Source: PHAA01 sp034927445
GTDB lineage: Bacteria; Bacillota; Syntrophomonadia; Syntrophomonadales; Syntrophomonadaceae
NCBI GenBank assembly: GCA_034927445.1
Contig: JAYFPZ010000003.1
Coordinates: 62,001-126,000, forward strand
Length of the DNA stretch: 64,000 bases
Direction: 5' to 3'
Shown here: positions 43,591 through 51,701 of the stretch, piece by piece
Layout of the letters: every line of letters begins with the position of its first letter
How positions within the stretch are numbered: the first letter of the stretch is position 1
Notes under the pieces: model-generated
Seen by the model: only the letters and a program-made list of their open reading frames with translations
Told to the model about the DNA's origin: nothing
Database searches by the model: none
Program-made: the position numbers and the translations under genes

Positions 43591-43816
43591 TATTATCACA
43601 TCTTCCCCGCTTGGGGGCAGGAAAACAGGGCCCTGGCTATATTTTGCCGCCATAAAGGGGAAAAAAAATACCTCCCAACCCAGGTTCAACAGCATTATGG
43701 TTAGGAAGTATTTATTCGTTTATGGTGTTATATGCTCTAAGAGGCTTATTAAGCATAATTTTTGTCATGGTTAGTGAACAGCTTAGGGCATTTTAACACA
43801 GGAGGAGGGCGATAGA
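43591..43816. other. Intergenic region left of acquired island
   Basis: An imperfect inverted repeat (AAATACCTCCCAACC with GGTTAGGAAGTATTT) lies at about 43667-43711. No gene is seen before the recombinase remnant. This could be the terminator or an old element end. Confidence 0.4.
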
Positions 43817-43927
43817 ATGAAGAACAAGATCATACCGCTGTACGAGCGGCTATCCCGTGACGATGATTACGCTAAAAGCGCAGGCCGAGGAAATCATTTT
43901 ATTGGAATGATCTATCTCTATTTATAA
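43817..43927 (+). pseudogene. Truncated N-terminus of a large serine recombinase
   Basis: With a strong AGGAGG site, this frame begins MKNKIIPLYERLSRDDD and then diverges and stops after 36 codons. The words ALYERLSRDDE are the characteristic start of TnpX-like large serine recombinases of clostridial integrative and transposable elements, where they are followed by a long catalytic domain. Here almost all of the gene is deleted; another frame continues as AQAEEIILLE before a stop, perhaps the residual 3' end. It marks the left boundary of an acquired block. Confidence 0.7.
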
Positions 43928-43940
43928 AATCAGCGGTTTT

Positions 43941-44009
43941 TTACAAGTTGTAAAAAATCATTGACTTTATCCCCTCATAGATGTAGATTTCAAGAAAGAC
44001 AAGTTGTAA
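43941..44009 (+). promoter_or_regulatory. BlaI-type operators flanking the blaI promoter
   Basis: TTACAAGTTGTAA (43941-43953) and ACAAGTTGTAA (43999-44009) are two near-palindromic copies of the TACA/TGTA dyad bound by BlaI/MecI repressors. Between them a promoter TTGACT (43961) - 17 bases - TAGATT (43984) is placed so that both operators would block it. The site lies 26 bases upstream of blaI. Confidence 0.85.
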
Positions 44010-44034
44010 AAAATGGTTCGAGGGGAAGTTAAGT

Positions 44035-44406
44035 ATGCGAATTTCGTCGGCTGAATACGAGATTATGGAAGTTATTTGGAAAACCAATAAAACGGTAACA
44101 AGTGCTGATGTGATGAACGCGCTTGCGGATAAGCGCAGCTGGAAACAGCCCACCGTGCTGACTTTTCTGAATCGCTTATGTGAAAAGGGGCTGCTTAAAA
44201 CAGAAAAGCATGGCAAAATTCGTAGCTATACGCCGGCAGTAAGCGAAAGGGGTTATAAAAAGCAGGAGACGCAGGTTTTTCTGAATGAATTATATGAGGG
44301 CAGTATCAGTAATCTCATCGCCTGCATGGGCAGCAACGACGGTTTAACCGCCGAAGATATTGCGGATTTGCGAAGATGGTTGGAATCGAGGCGATCTCAT
44401 GAGTGA
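44035..44406 (+). CDS. blaI: BlaI/MecI-family repressor
   Basis: A winged-helix repressor of 123 residues. The start MRISSAEYEIMEVIWKTNKTVTSADV and the recognition region KQPTVLTFLNRLCEKGLLKTEK match BlaI/MecI; the C-terminal helices (about 80-123) form the dimer and contain the region cleaved when the partner protease is triggered. Two operators surround its promoter, so it should repress itself and the genes downstream. It overlaps the sensor gene by eight bases. No beta-lactamase follows; instead an ABC importer does. Confidence 0.93.
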   Translation: MRISSAEYEIMEVIWKTNKTVTSADVMNALADKRSWKQPTVLTFLNRLCEKGLLKTEKHGKIRSYTPAVSERGYKKQETQVFLNELYEGSISNLIACMGSNDGLTAEDIADLRRWLESRRSHE

Positions 44407-45961
44407 ATGGATTTTGACACTTATGATACCGCTGACATTAACCGGCAGCATAGCAGCGTTGACCTTATGGCTTGTTGATCGTGCAACAAAAAATCGGATA
44501 GATCATCAAAGCCCATTACTCTCTGTTACGATTGTCGTATTGCTATTTCTCATACCGATTCCAATTACGTCAATCAAAAAGCTGATCCATATGATTCAAA
44601 ATGTCCTGTTTATTTTTACCACTCAAACGGCAACAAATCAACCCGTGTCAGGGATATCTTCTTCTGAGGAAGTCCTTACTCATGATGCATTAATAGGAAA
44701 TGGAATGCTCTTTCCGGTATCTGATCTTTTTTGGATATGTACGAAGGTGCTTGTTACTATTTGGCTGGTTGGTGTCATCCTATTTTTTACATGGAATACA
44801 TGGCGTTATTTGCGTTTTTACCGGACTCTCCGGCATAACAGCACCCTTTCAAGCGATAAGGAAATCCGGAGAGCATATGAAAAGGCAAACTCTGCTATCC
44901 ATTTGAGCAAAAGCGTACCTGTTTATGAGAGCAATATCATCAAAACGCCAATGACTGTCGGTATATTAAGACCGGCTATATATCTGCCGAAAAAACTGCC
45001 TGCCGAAGATCAACTGATTTATATTTTCCGCCACGAGCTTGCCCACATTAAATATGGTCATGTATTGTTGAAACTGATCGCACAACTGGCAGCAATTCTG
45101 CATTGGTTCAATCCAGTCATATGGAATATTCAGCATAAATTGGCCTGTGCCTGCGAGTTTGCCTGCGACGCAAAAGCAACCAGTGGCTTTTCAGAAAATG
45201 AGTGCAAAGCCTACGGCTTTACACTCTTAGATATGCTGGAAGCCGCTTCGGTTAAAACTCCATATATTGTAAGTACGTTTGGAGATTCAAAGGAACAAGT
45301 CCGGCATCGTCTGCAGCTTTTGTTCGCCCCCAAAGAAAGCAAAAAAAGGATTTGCGCCGCTTTCCTTATGTTGGCCATTTTATTTATCAGTACTGGTTCC
45401 GTCACCGCATATGCTTCTCAAAATGCGGTAGAATCTATAAGCTGGGCGGCAAACCTGTTGAGTAAATCAGCGCAAGAACCTGAATTGTTTTTCATCAGCC
45501 TTTCTGAGAATACGGAAAGGGACATCAGTCAGGAAGAATTAGCAGCGCTTTCTTCCATGCATTGGAAATGGCCTGTCCCGGATTATCGTCACCTTATCAG
45601 AAAACCTGCACAGTTTGAACAGAATGATTTTGATCTGTCTGCGTCAACAGGCACTAACATAGTAGCTGCGGAGGACGGTATGGTGATTGCCGCTTCATCG
45701 GGAAGAAACAGTACGGACGAGGCTGAAAAAGTATACGGTACATATCTGATTATTGCCCACAATGGAGAGCCTGCTGTCACGACGATGTATGCTCATTGCG
45801 ATACGCTTTATGTCAAAGAGGGCGACATGGTAAAAGCGGGACAGAAAATTGCCGCCGTAGGTAACAGCGGGAACAGCACCGGGCCTCATTGCCATTTTGA
45901 ATTACGAATCAACGGAACTGCGGTTGATCCTAATACCATATATGCGGTTAAAACGAAATAA
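44399..45961 (+). CDS. BlaR1-like M56 protease fused to M23-type domain
   Basis: Membrane sensor-protease expected to inactivate the BlaI repressor. Four hydrophobic segments (about residues 7-25, 40-57, 108-128 and 310-328) surround an M56 metalloprotease domain with the zinc site FRHELAHIKYGH near 213 and ACEFACDAKA near 257. Unlike BlaR1, the exported C-terminus is not a penicillin-binding domain; it is an M23/LytM-like fold (about 400-520) with MYAHCDTLYVKEGDMVKAG and GPHCHFELRING. One zinc ligand is replaced: the usual HxxxD reads QNDFD. So it may bind rather than cut peptidoglycan. ATG 44399 follows GAGG by seven bases. About 520 aa. Confidence 0.88.
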   Translation: MSEWILTLMIPLTLTGSIAALTLWLVDRATKNRIDHQSPLLSVTIVVLLFLIPIPITSIKKLIHMIQNVLFIFTTQTATNQPVSGISSSEEVLTHDALIGNGMLFPVSDLFWICTKVLVTIWLVGVILFFTWNTWRYLRFYRTLRHNSTLSSDKEIRRAYEKANSAIHLSKSVPVYESNIIKTPMTVGILRPAIYLPKKLPAEDQLIYIFRHELAHIKYGHVLLKLIAQLAAILHWFNPVIWNIQHKLACACEFACDAKATSGFSENECKAYGFTLLDMLEAASVKTPYIVSTFGDSKEQVRHRLQLLFAPKESKKRICAAFLMLAILFISTGSVTAYASQNAVESISWAANLLSKSAQEPELFFISLSENTERDISQEELAALSSMHWKWPVPDYRHLIRKPAQFEQNDFDLSASTGTNIVAAEDGMVIAASSGRNSTDEAEKVYGTYLIIAHNGEPAVTTMYAHCDTLYVKEGDMVKAGQKIAAVGNSGNSTGPHCHFELRINGTAVDPNTIYAVKTK

Positions 45962-45985
45962 AAATAAGCAGAAAGGAATTTCTCC

Positions 45986-47386
45986 ATGAAGAAAATATCG
46001 GTTTTTTTGGTACTTACCATCTTGGCATGTACCTTAGCAGGTTGCGGCCAAAATGAAAATCAGGAAAGTGTTCCGGACAAAAAAATGAACCTCAATATCG
46101 TTTTAGAGGAAGCGGATACGGAAGGGCGTCCACTGGAAGAAGCCATTCAAGCATATCAAGAACAGCATCCGGAAATCAACATTCAGATTGAAACGATCGT
46201 GAATTCCTATCCTAAGCCCGGAACATCGGAAGAAGAAGCAAAAAAGCTGGCAGAAAAACGTGCTTCTCAGGTTCAGCGGATTCGCACGGAAGTGATGAGC
46301 GGTAAAGGCGCAGACTTGTTTCTTCTGCGAACCTCTTATATCTGGAGCGACAATCTGTTTCAGGATGTGGACAAGGCTATGCGCTCCGGGGTATTTTGTG
46401 ATCTGAATTCCTATTTGGAGCAAGATCAATCTTTTCATATAGACGATTTTTTTGAGCCTGTCATTCAGGCCGGCAGTTGCAACAACAAACAGTATCTTGT
46501 TCCATTGAGCTTCAAAATGCCGATGCTGATTTCTACAGAGGACAGTATTGCTTCTATGAATTTTGACGTTGCAAAAGCAGAGGCAAATATGGACAACTTT
46601 GTTGCTGAGATTAAAAACAGCTTGCCAGAGGGACAATGGCCCAGTATTTCCGTTATTGATTTTCTCGGCATTTTGGATCAACATCTTTTAGACTATGATA
46701 ACTCTAAAGTCTTATTGGATACCCTGGCGGTCCGAAATGCGATCAAGTGGTCAAGAGAGCTCGACTATGTAAATGTTTACGATGAGAATATTAATCTATC
46801 ACCACAGCCGGACGGTGACTTGGATCGTGCCACGAAATTATCGGCAGGTACTCTTAAAATGTTCGGATGTGAATTGTTTATTGGCGGCTCAATCCCCGGT
46901 CACGCTCAGATTATGCAAAAGCAGGGTGCAAAGCCGGTTTTTCTGGCTGTCCCGAATGAAAAAGGCGGGGTAACGGCAATTGCGGACAGTTATGCCGCAA
47001 TCCGCGCCAACAGCAGCAATAAGGACGCCGCTTACGGATTAATCAGCTATTTGTTGGGAAAGGAATGTCAGGAGTCCAAGGCTTATCCCGGCGTTTCCTT
47101 TCCGGTAAGAAAAGACAGCTTACGAAACGCGGTTGAATTAGGACGTCTTGAATATTGGTCAACGTCTGACTTTGCTGATAAAAATTCAGTGGCGTTAAAT
47201 GACGAAAACTATGAGGCTTTTTATAACGCTGTGAACAGAATGACAACGGCGCACTTGCAAATTATTCTGCTAAGTGGCGAAATGGACTATGGAGATGTTC
47301 TGGACGGTCCTGTTGATTCAAATGCCGCCATTAACGAGGCTATTAGAAACTCGACGGAAGATTTGCAAAGATATCTTGAAGAATAA
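45986..47386 (+). CDS. Extracellular solute-binding lipoprotein
   Basis: Family 1 solute-binding protein of an ABC importer. The lipoprotein signal peptide ends in the lipobox LAGC near residue 20. The mature protein (~445 aa) has the typical two-lobe features LEEAIQAYQEQHPEINIQIE near 50, ADLFLLRTSYIW near 110, and SAGTLKMFGCELFIGG and AIADSYAAIRANSSNKDAAYGL in the second lobe. Ligands of this family are usually oligosaccharides; a peptidoglycan-derived sugar or peptide would fit the regulation, but the substrate cannot be read from sequence. ATG 45986 lies 24 bases after the sensor gene; GAAAGGAA is the ribosome site. Confidence 0.9.
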   Translation: MKKISVFLVLTILACTLAGCGQNENQESVPDKKMNLNIVLEEADTEGRPLEEAIQAYQEQHPEINIQIETIVNSYPKPGTSEEEAKKLAEKRASQVQRIRTEVMSGKGADLFLLRTSYIWSDNLFQDVDKAMRSGVFCDLNSYLEQDQSFHIDDFFEPVIQAGSCNNKQYLVPLSFKMPMLISTEDSIASMNFDVAKAEANMDNFVAEIKNSLPEGQWPSISVIDFLGILDQHLLDYDNSKVLLDTLAVRNAIKWSRELDYVNVYDENINLSPQPDGDLDRATKLSAGTLKMFGCELFIGGSIPGHAQIMQKQGAKPVFLAVPNEKGGVTAIADSYAAIRANSSNKDAAYGLISYLLGKECQESKAYPGVSFPVRKDSLRNAVELGRLEYWSTSDFADKNSVALNDENYEAFYNAVNRMTTAHLQIILLSGEMDYGDVLDGPVDSNAAINEAIRNSTEDLQRYLEE

Positions 47387-48237
47387 TGATGAGAACGCAA
47401 AATAAAAGAACACCATTTTTACTTGTATTACCCATAATTTCCGGCGTTTTCGTATTTTTCTTTATCCCACTTCTGATAACTGCGTGGTATTCCTTTACCT
47501 TCGGGGTTGGGGGAACCGAGTGGGTTGGGTTCGCTAATTATGCTAAAGTTCTGCAAAGCGGCGCATTTCAGCTTGCTGCTTGGAATACACTGCGTTTCCT
47601 GCTGGTGTCAATTCCTTTACTAATGGCATCATCGCTGCTGTTTGCTCTGTGTCTGCAAAAAAAGTTTTTTGGCTCCCGCTTGTCAAAATCTGTGCTGCTT
47701 TTTCCCATGATACTTCCGGCGGCCTCTATGGTTATGGTGATTGACGTGTTTTTCAGCAAGGCGGGGATTACAAACGAGTTGTTAGTGAAGCTTGGATTTC
47801 CGGTGATAGATTGGCTGCACAGTTCAGCTGCATTCTGGATTTTAATTGCTCTATATCTTTGGAAAAATATCGGCTTCTGTACTCTTATTATGCTGGTGGG
47901 CCTAAATGAGATCGAAAATGATCTTTATGAAGCTGCAAAAATGGATGGCGCCGACGCCCTGGCACGATTCCGGTTTATCACTTTGCCCCTGCTGAAACCA
48001 ACGATGCTTTTTGTTTCCGTACTGTCCATTATCAATTGCTTTAAAGTGTATCGGGAAGCCTTTCTGCTGGGAGGCCCTCACCCGGATGAATCCATATACA
48101 TGCTTCAACATTTTTTGAATAATAATCTCCAAAACTTCAATTATCAGCGTCTTTCTGTTGCGGCAATTGTTCTGTTTGTGTTCATCCTTACGATCATGTG
48201 TATGATGCTGATATTCCGAAGCAGAAAGGAGGAATGA
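47386..48237 (+). CDS. ABC importer permease, MalF/UgpA type
   Basis: Integral membrane subunit of a carbohydrate-type ABC importer with six hydrophobic segments. The EAA loop is YEAAKMDGADALARFRFITLPLL near residue 180, which contacts the ATPase. Its ATG shares a base with the stop codon of the binding-protein gene (TAATG), showing tight coupling. Length 283 aa is typical for the MalF/UgpA class without the large periplasmic loop. It ends overlapping the second permease gene. Confidence 0.93.
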   Translation: MMRTQNKRTPFLLVLPIISGVFVFFFIPLLITAWYSFTFGVGGTEWVGFANYAKVLQSGAFQLAAWNTLRFLLVSIPLLMASSLLFALCLQKKFFGSRLSKSVLLFPMILPAASMVMVIDVFFSKAGITNELLVKLGFPVIDWLHSSAAFWILIALYLWKNIGFCTLIMLVGLNEIENDLYEAAKMDGADALARFRFITLPLLKPTMLFVSVLSIINCFKVYREAFLLGGPHPDESIYMLQHFLNNNLQNFNYQRLSVAAIVLFVFILTIMCMMLIFRSRKEE

Positions 48238-48239
48238 CG

Positions 48240-49094
48240 TTGCTGAGGCGATCAAAATACTCACTTTACAAAAGAAGCCGACATATCGTGTTAAGCGTAT
48301 TGTTTTCATTGGTTTCGGTCATGATGCTTTTCCCGTTTGCTTACATGCTGTGCAATTCCTTTATGTCACCGGCAGAAATCCTGCGATATTATCAGCCCGA
48401 CGGCACAGCCCAGTTTCATGTGATACCCGATTCATTTTCACTTACTGGCTGGAGCGAGTTATTGCAACAGGATTTTTTATTTAAGAAATTCGTAAGCAGT
48501 GTCATTCTCAGCGTCATAATCGTTTTCGGTCAGATGCTAGTATCCTGTCTCGGCGGTTTTGCTTTCGCCAAGTATAAGTTCAAAGGAGATAAATGGATAC
48601 TATCGGCACTTGTTCTTTTAGCAATGATGCCAATACAAGTGGTATTAGTCCCCAATTATATCGTGCTGGACAAAATGAACCTTATTGACAGCTGGTGGAC
48701 TTTGATTCTGCCATCAGTTTTTTTACCCTTCGGCACATTATTGATGACGGTGACATTTCAGAAAATACCAAACGAATTGATTGAAGCGGCAAGAATAGAT
48801 GGTGCCGGCACATGGACAATTTTATGGAGAATTCTTGTTCCGGTTGGAAAAGGCGGTTTTATCAGCTTATTACTGCTTTCGTTTATTGACGCATGGAATA
48901 TGGTAGAACAGCCTATGACCTTTTTACATGACATTTCCGCTTATCCGCTTTCCGTTTTTCTTGCGACCGCGAAAGAAAATATCTTTCCAATTGCCTTTGC
49001 CTGCGGAGCGTTGGCCGCTCTGCCGGTATTACTGCTCTTTTTTCTATGTAACAAGCAGCTTTCTAAGGGGATCGAAATCTCTGATATAAAATAA
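48240..49094 (+). CDS. ABC importer permease, MalG/UgpE type
   Basis: Second permease of the importer. Six hydrophobic segments, an early MALCNSF-like word (YMLCNSFMSPAEIL) and the EAA loop IEAARIDGAGTWTILWRILVP near residue 185 identify the MalG/UgpE class. Start: a TTG at 48240 is seven bases from GGAGG, while an ATG at 48234 is only one base from it, so I prefer the TTG; the open frame extends to 48198. It overlaps or abuts the first permease gene, and is followed by the ATPase gene 31 bases later. Confidence 0.9.
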   Translation: MLRRSKYSLYKRSRHIVLSVLFSLVSVMMLFPFAYMLCNSFMSPAEILRYYQPDGTAQFHVIPDSFSLTGWSELLQQDFLFKKFVSSVILSVIIVFGQMLVSCLGGFAFAKYKFKGDKWILSALVLLAMMPIQVVLVPNYIVLDKMNLIDSWWTLILPSVFLPFGTLLMTVTFQKIPNELIEAARIDGAGTWTILWRILVPVGKGGFISLLLLSFIDAWNMVEQPMTFLHDISAYPLSVFLATAKENIFPIAFACGALAALPVLLLFFLCNKQLSKGIEISDIK

Positions 49095-49125
49095 TGAACA
49101 CGCATTTAGCGCCGAGGTATAACGA

Positions 49126-50271
49126 ATGTCTAACATATCATTAAAAAACATTACAAAAATCTATGATGACCAGACAGTGGCAGTACATGATCTTACTCTC
49201 GATATCGAGAGTAAGGAATTTGTCGTATTGGTTGGTCCTTCCGGCTGCGGAAAGTCCACTACGCTGCGTATGATTGCCGGTTTAGAGCAGGCTACATCAG
49301 GTTGGATTTATATAGATCGCTGTGATGTTACCGATATTGATCCCCAAGATAGGGATATCGCGATGGTGTTTCAAAACTACGCCTTATACCCCCATATGAC
49401 AATATATGAAAACATGGCTTTTGCCCTTAAACTTCATAAAATCAGCAAGAGTGAAATTGACAAAAGAATACAAGCAGCGGCCGGTATGCTTCAAATTACA
49501 AATTTGCTTAAAAAATCCCCTAAAGTGCTGTCGGGAGGGCAGCGGCAAAGGGTTGCCATCGGACGCGCCATTGTGCGAAAGCCCAAGGTGTTTTTGATGG
49601 ATGAGCCATTATCCAACCTTGATGCGAAATTAAGGAATCAAATGCATTTGGAAATGATCAGCCTGCGAAAATGCATTGATTCTACTTTCGTATATGTGAC
49701 ACACGATCAAATTGAAGCTATGACGTTAGGTGATCGTATCGTTGTAATGAATGAGGGGCGTGTACAGCAGATAGGCACGCCGAGCCAAGTGTTCAACCAG
49801 CCTGCCAACTTATTTGTAGCGGGATTTATTGGAACGCCGCAGATGAATTTTTTCCCTGCAACGCTTGACGTTTGCAACAAAAAATATGTCGTTCGCTTTC
49901 ATAAATTAGAGACTTCGGTATCCGATGAAGCGCAAAACTTACTGAGCTTAAAAAAGCAAAGGCCATGTGAGATTGTGCTTGGTGTTCGGCCGGAGCATTT
50001 CATCATTGCGGAAAATGCTTCTGTAAATAGTATCAGCGCCAATATACGCGCATCGGAAATGTTGGGTAGCGAAGTATATATCCATGCCGATGTTTATGGC
50101 TGCTCCCTTACTCTTCGGTTAAAGATTGAAGAACTTCCCGAAAACAACTGGTTCAACTGCAATAAGCCGGAAAACATCAGCTTTTCATTTTGCAATAAGA
50201 ATATGCAGTTATTCGATGCAATAAACGGAAAAAATCTCATCTATGATTATGAGATAGGGCCCTCAGAATAA
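49126..50271 (+). CDS. ABC importer ATPase, MsmX/UgpC type
   Basis: Energy-coupling subunit of the importer. Walker A GPSGCGKST near residue 38, Q-loop FQNYALYPHMT, signature LSGGQRQRVAIGRAI near 135, Walker B VFLMDEPLSNLDA near 155 and THDQIEAM near 192 are all intact. The C-terminal ~140 residues form the OB-fold MalK/UgpC regulatory domain (EIVLGVRPEHF near 288). Length 381 aa. Having its own dedicated ATPase is notable because many Firmicute sugar importers share MsmX. It closes the importer cluster. Confidence 0.94.
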   Translation: MSNISLKNITKIYDDQTVAVHDLTLDIESKEFVVLVGPSGCGKSTTLRMIAGLEQATSGWIYIDRCDVTDIDPQDRDIAMVFQNYALYPHMTIYENMAFALKLHKISKSEIDKRIQAAAGMLQITNLLKKSPKVLSGGQRQRVAIGRAIVRKPKVFLMDEPLSNLDAKLRNQMHLEMISLRKCIDSTFVYVTHDQIEAMTLGDRIVVMNEGRVQQIGTPSQVFNQPANLFVAGFIGTPQMNFFPATLDVCNKKYVVRFHKLETSVSDEAQNLLSLKKQRPCEIVLGVRPEHFIIAENASVNSISANIRASEMLGSEVYIHADVYGCSLTLRLKIEELPENNWFNCNKPENISFSFCNKNMQLFDAINGKNLIYDYEIGPSE

Positions 50272-50345
50272 CTGCCTATTATTGGTCACCTAATTCAATA
50301 TGCCGTGTGGGACGGCCCCCACGAAACGTAATTTTCGGACTAACC

Positions 50346-50364
50346 AAAAAAGGGCATTTTGCCC
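50346..50364 (-). terminator. Small hairpin terminator behind the XdhC-like pair
   Basis: GGGCA and TGCCC form a five-base stem, followed on the minus strand by six T residues. It lies 180 bases past the minus-strand stop of the second XdhC-like gene and inside the right border of the acquired block. Confidence 0.55.
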
Positions 50365-50434
50365 TATCACACAGACAAGATGGACAGGAGGCTTATGCTT
50401 CCGGTTCCCTCTTGCTATCTGGAGATTTCCGCCC

Positions 50435-50515
50435 ATGCCAATCATCAATCTGCGCAAGCACTATCCGTTTCTAAATGAGGACTGTTTCGTCAAGGTTAGC
50501 GACGAGGTAGCTTAA
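50435..50515 (+). pseudogene. Remnant of integrative-element sigma-like ORF
   Basis: A 26-codon frame encodes a start of the form INLRKHYPFLNEDCFVKVSDEVA before a stop. INLRxxYPxxxxDxxxEVxxEVA is the characteristic N-terminus of a small sigma-like regulatory protein found in clostridial integrative conjugative elements. The rest is missing. It marks the right boundary of the acquired block. Confidence 0.6.
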
Positions 50516-50543
50516 GTTTTCCTATGGAGATTCAAGCATTCTT

Positions 50544-51113
50544 TCAGAACAGCTCATCATGTCGATAAAGTTCCCGCTGGGAATGTTTGGTGGTAACAAA
50601 TCCACCCGGGCGCCCATATTTAACCGCTTGAATTTCTGCCACGGCCGCCAGGGCTATTTCTGCGGCCAAGTTTCCTCCCAAATCAAGGCCTATGGGAATA
50701 TGAACCCGGTCCAGCAGCTCCTCGGTAATCCCCAGCGATCTTAGCTTGCTAAAATAGGCGGTAATTTTTCGTTTGTTACCCAGCACCCCTATGTATCTTG
50801 CCGGGGATTCGATCACAGTCTCCAAGGCCGGCAAGTCAAATTCATGGTTATAACTGACTAAAACTATACTGGTAGTCTCGGTAATTTTACAGGCTCCCAG
50901 CAATTTGATTACATCACCTAATTGAAGTTCAGAGGCATCCGGGAATCTTTTGCGGGTAAGAGTCTCCGCCCTATTGTCAATTACGATAATATTGTAGCCC
51001 AAAACTGAGGCAATTTTATAAATGTTGTAAGCAACATTACCCGAGCCGACTATGATTAAACGATCATTGTTGGAAAAGTTCCGGTTAAAGAGTTCTATGG
51101 TGCTTTCTCCCAA
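50544..51113 (-). CDS. XdhC-type Rossmann-domain protein, second copy
   Basis: A 189-residue protein made only of the XdhC C-terminal (PF13478-like) NAD-binding domain. Seen are RLIIVGSGNVAYNIYKIASVLGY near residue 18, VIDNRAETLTRKRFPDASE, SYNHEFDLPALETVI and PARYIGVLGNKRKI near 108, then RVHIPIGLDLGGNLAAEIALA near 138. The N-terminal XdhC/CoxI domain is missing. XdhC proteins help insert sulfurated molybdenum cofactor into xanthine dehydrogenase-type enzymes. It follows a paralog 63 bases upstream; the two share the same plan throughout. Confidence 0.88.
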   Translation of the reverse strand: MGESTIELFNRNFSNNDRLIIVGSGNVAYNIYKIASVLGYNIIVIDNRAETLTRKRFPDASELQLGDVIKLLGACKITETTSIVLVSYNHEFDLPALETVIESPARYIGVLGNKRKITAYFSKLRSLGITEELLDRVHIPIGLDLGGNLAAEIALAAVAEIQAVKYGRPGGFVTTKHSQRELYRHDELF

Positions 51114-51176
51114 CTGCCAACCCCCCCTTGTTTTTCTGACTCCAGTGCCTAAAACACTCTTTTTCTAAAACCTGAA

Positions 51177-51701
51177 TTAAGGAAGGGGGGCCTCAATGGT
51201 ATCCTTGCGGAATCGAGAGTTTATTTCTGCCATTGCTGCCAGGGCCGTATCCGTACCCCGCCCCTCGCTAAGACCGAGGCCAACCGGAATATGCACCCGC
51301 TCGATCAGCTTATCCTCCAACCCCGTTGCTTTAAGCTTGATCAAACTGTCGGTTGTCTTCCGGCTGTTACCCAGAACTCCTATATACCGAGCCTTGGATT
51401 GGATAGCAACTTGCAATAACCCTTCATCGAGTTCACGGTTGTGGTTGACTATAATTATACTGGTTCTTGCAGTAATATCATAATCCCGTAGCAGTTGAAC
51501 CACATCCCCCCGCAGCCGCTCCCCGGCCTTGGGGAATCTTTTGCGGGTAAGGTTTTCACCCCTATTGTCCATAACGGTTATATTGTAACCGAAAATGACA
51601 GCTATTTTATATAGTTTTAAAGCAGTACTCCCCGAACCAATTATTATCAAACGATCATTATCAGAGCTACTCCCATTTTCCAGGCTTTGCGCATTATCCA
51701 A
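51177..51701 (-). CDS. XdhC-type Rossmann-domain protein, first copy
   Basis: A 174-residue paralog of the next gene with the same elements: RLIIIGSGSTALKLYKIAVIFGY, VMDNRGENLTRKRFPKAGER, VNHNRELDEGLLQVAI, ARYIGVLGNSRKTTDS and RVHIPVGLGLSEGRGTDTALA. It also lacks the N-terminal XdhC/CoxI domain. The two genes likely form one operon and probably arose by tandem duplication. No molybdenum hydroxylase genes are in the window, so their client is outside it or they have another role. The terminator at 50346 closes the unit. Confidence 0.88.
   Translation of the reverse strand: MDNAQSLENGSSSDNDRLIIIGSGSTALKLYKIAVIFGYNITVMDNRGENLTRKRFPKAGERLRGDVVQLLRDYDITARTSIIIVNHNRELDEGLLQVAIQSKARYIGVLGNSRKTTDSLIKLKATGLEDKLIERVHIPVGLGLSEGRGTDTALAAMAEINSRFRKDTIEAPLP

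Noticed and set aside
44035..45961. Beta-lactam resistance operon
   Set aside because: The sensor lacks a penicillin-binding domain and no beta-lactamase or mecA-type gene follows; an importer does.
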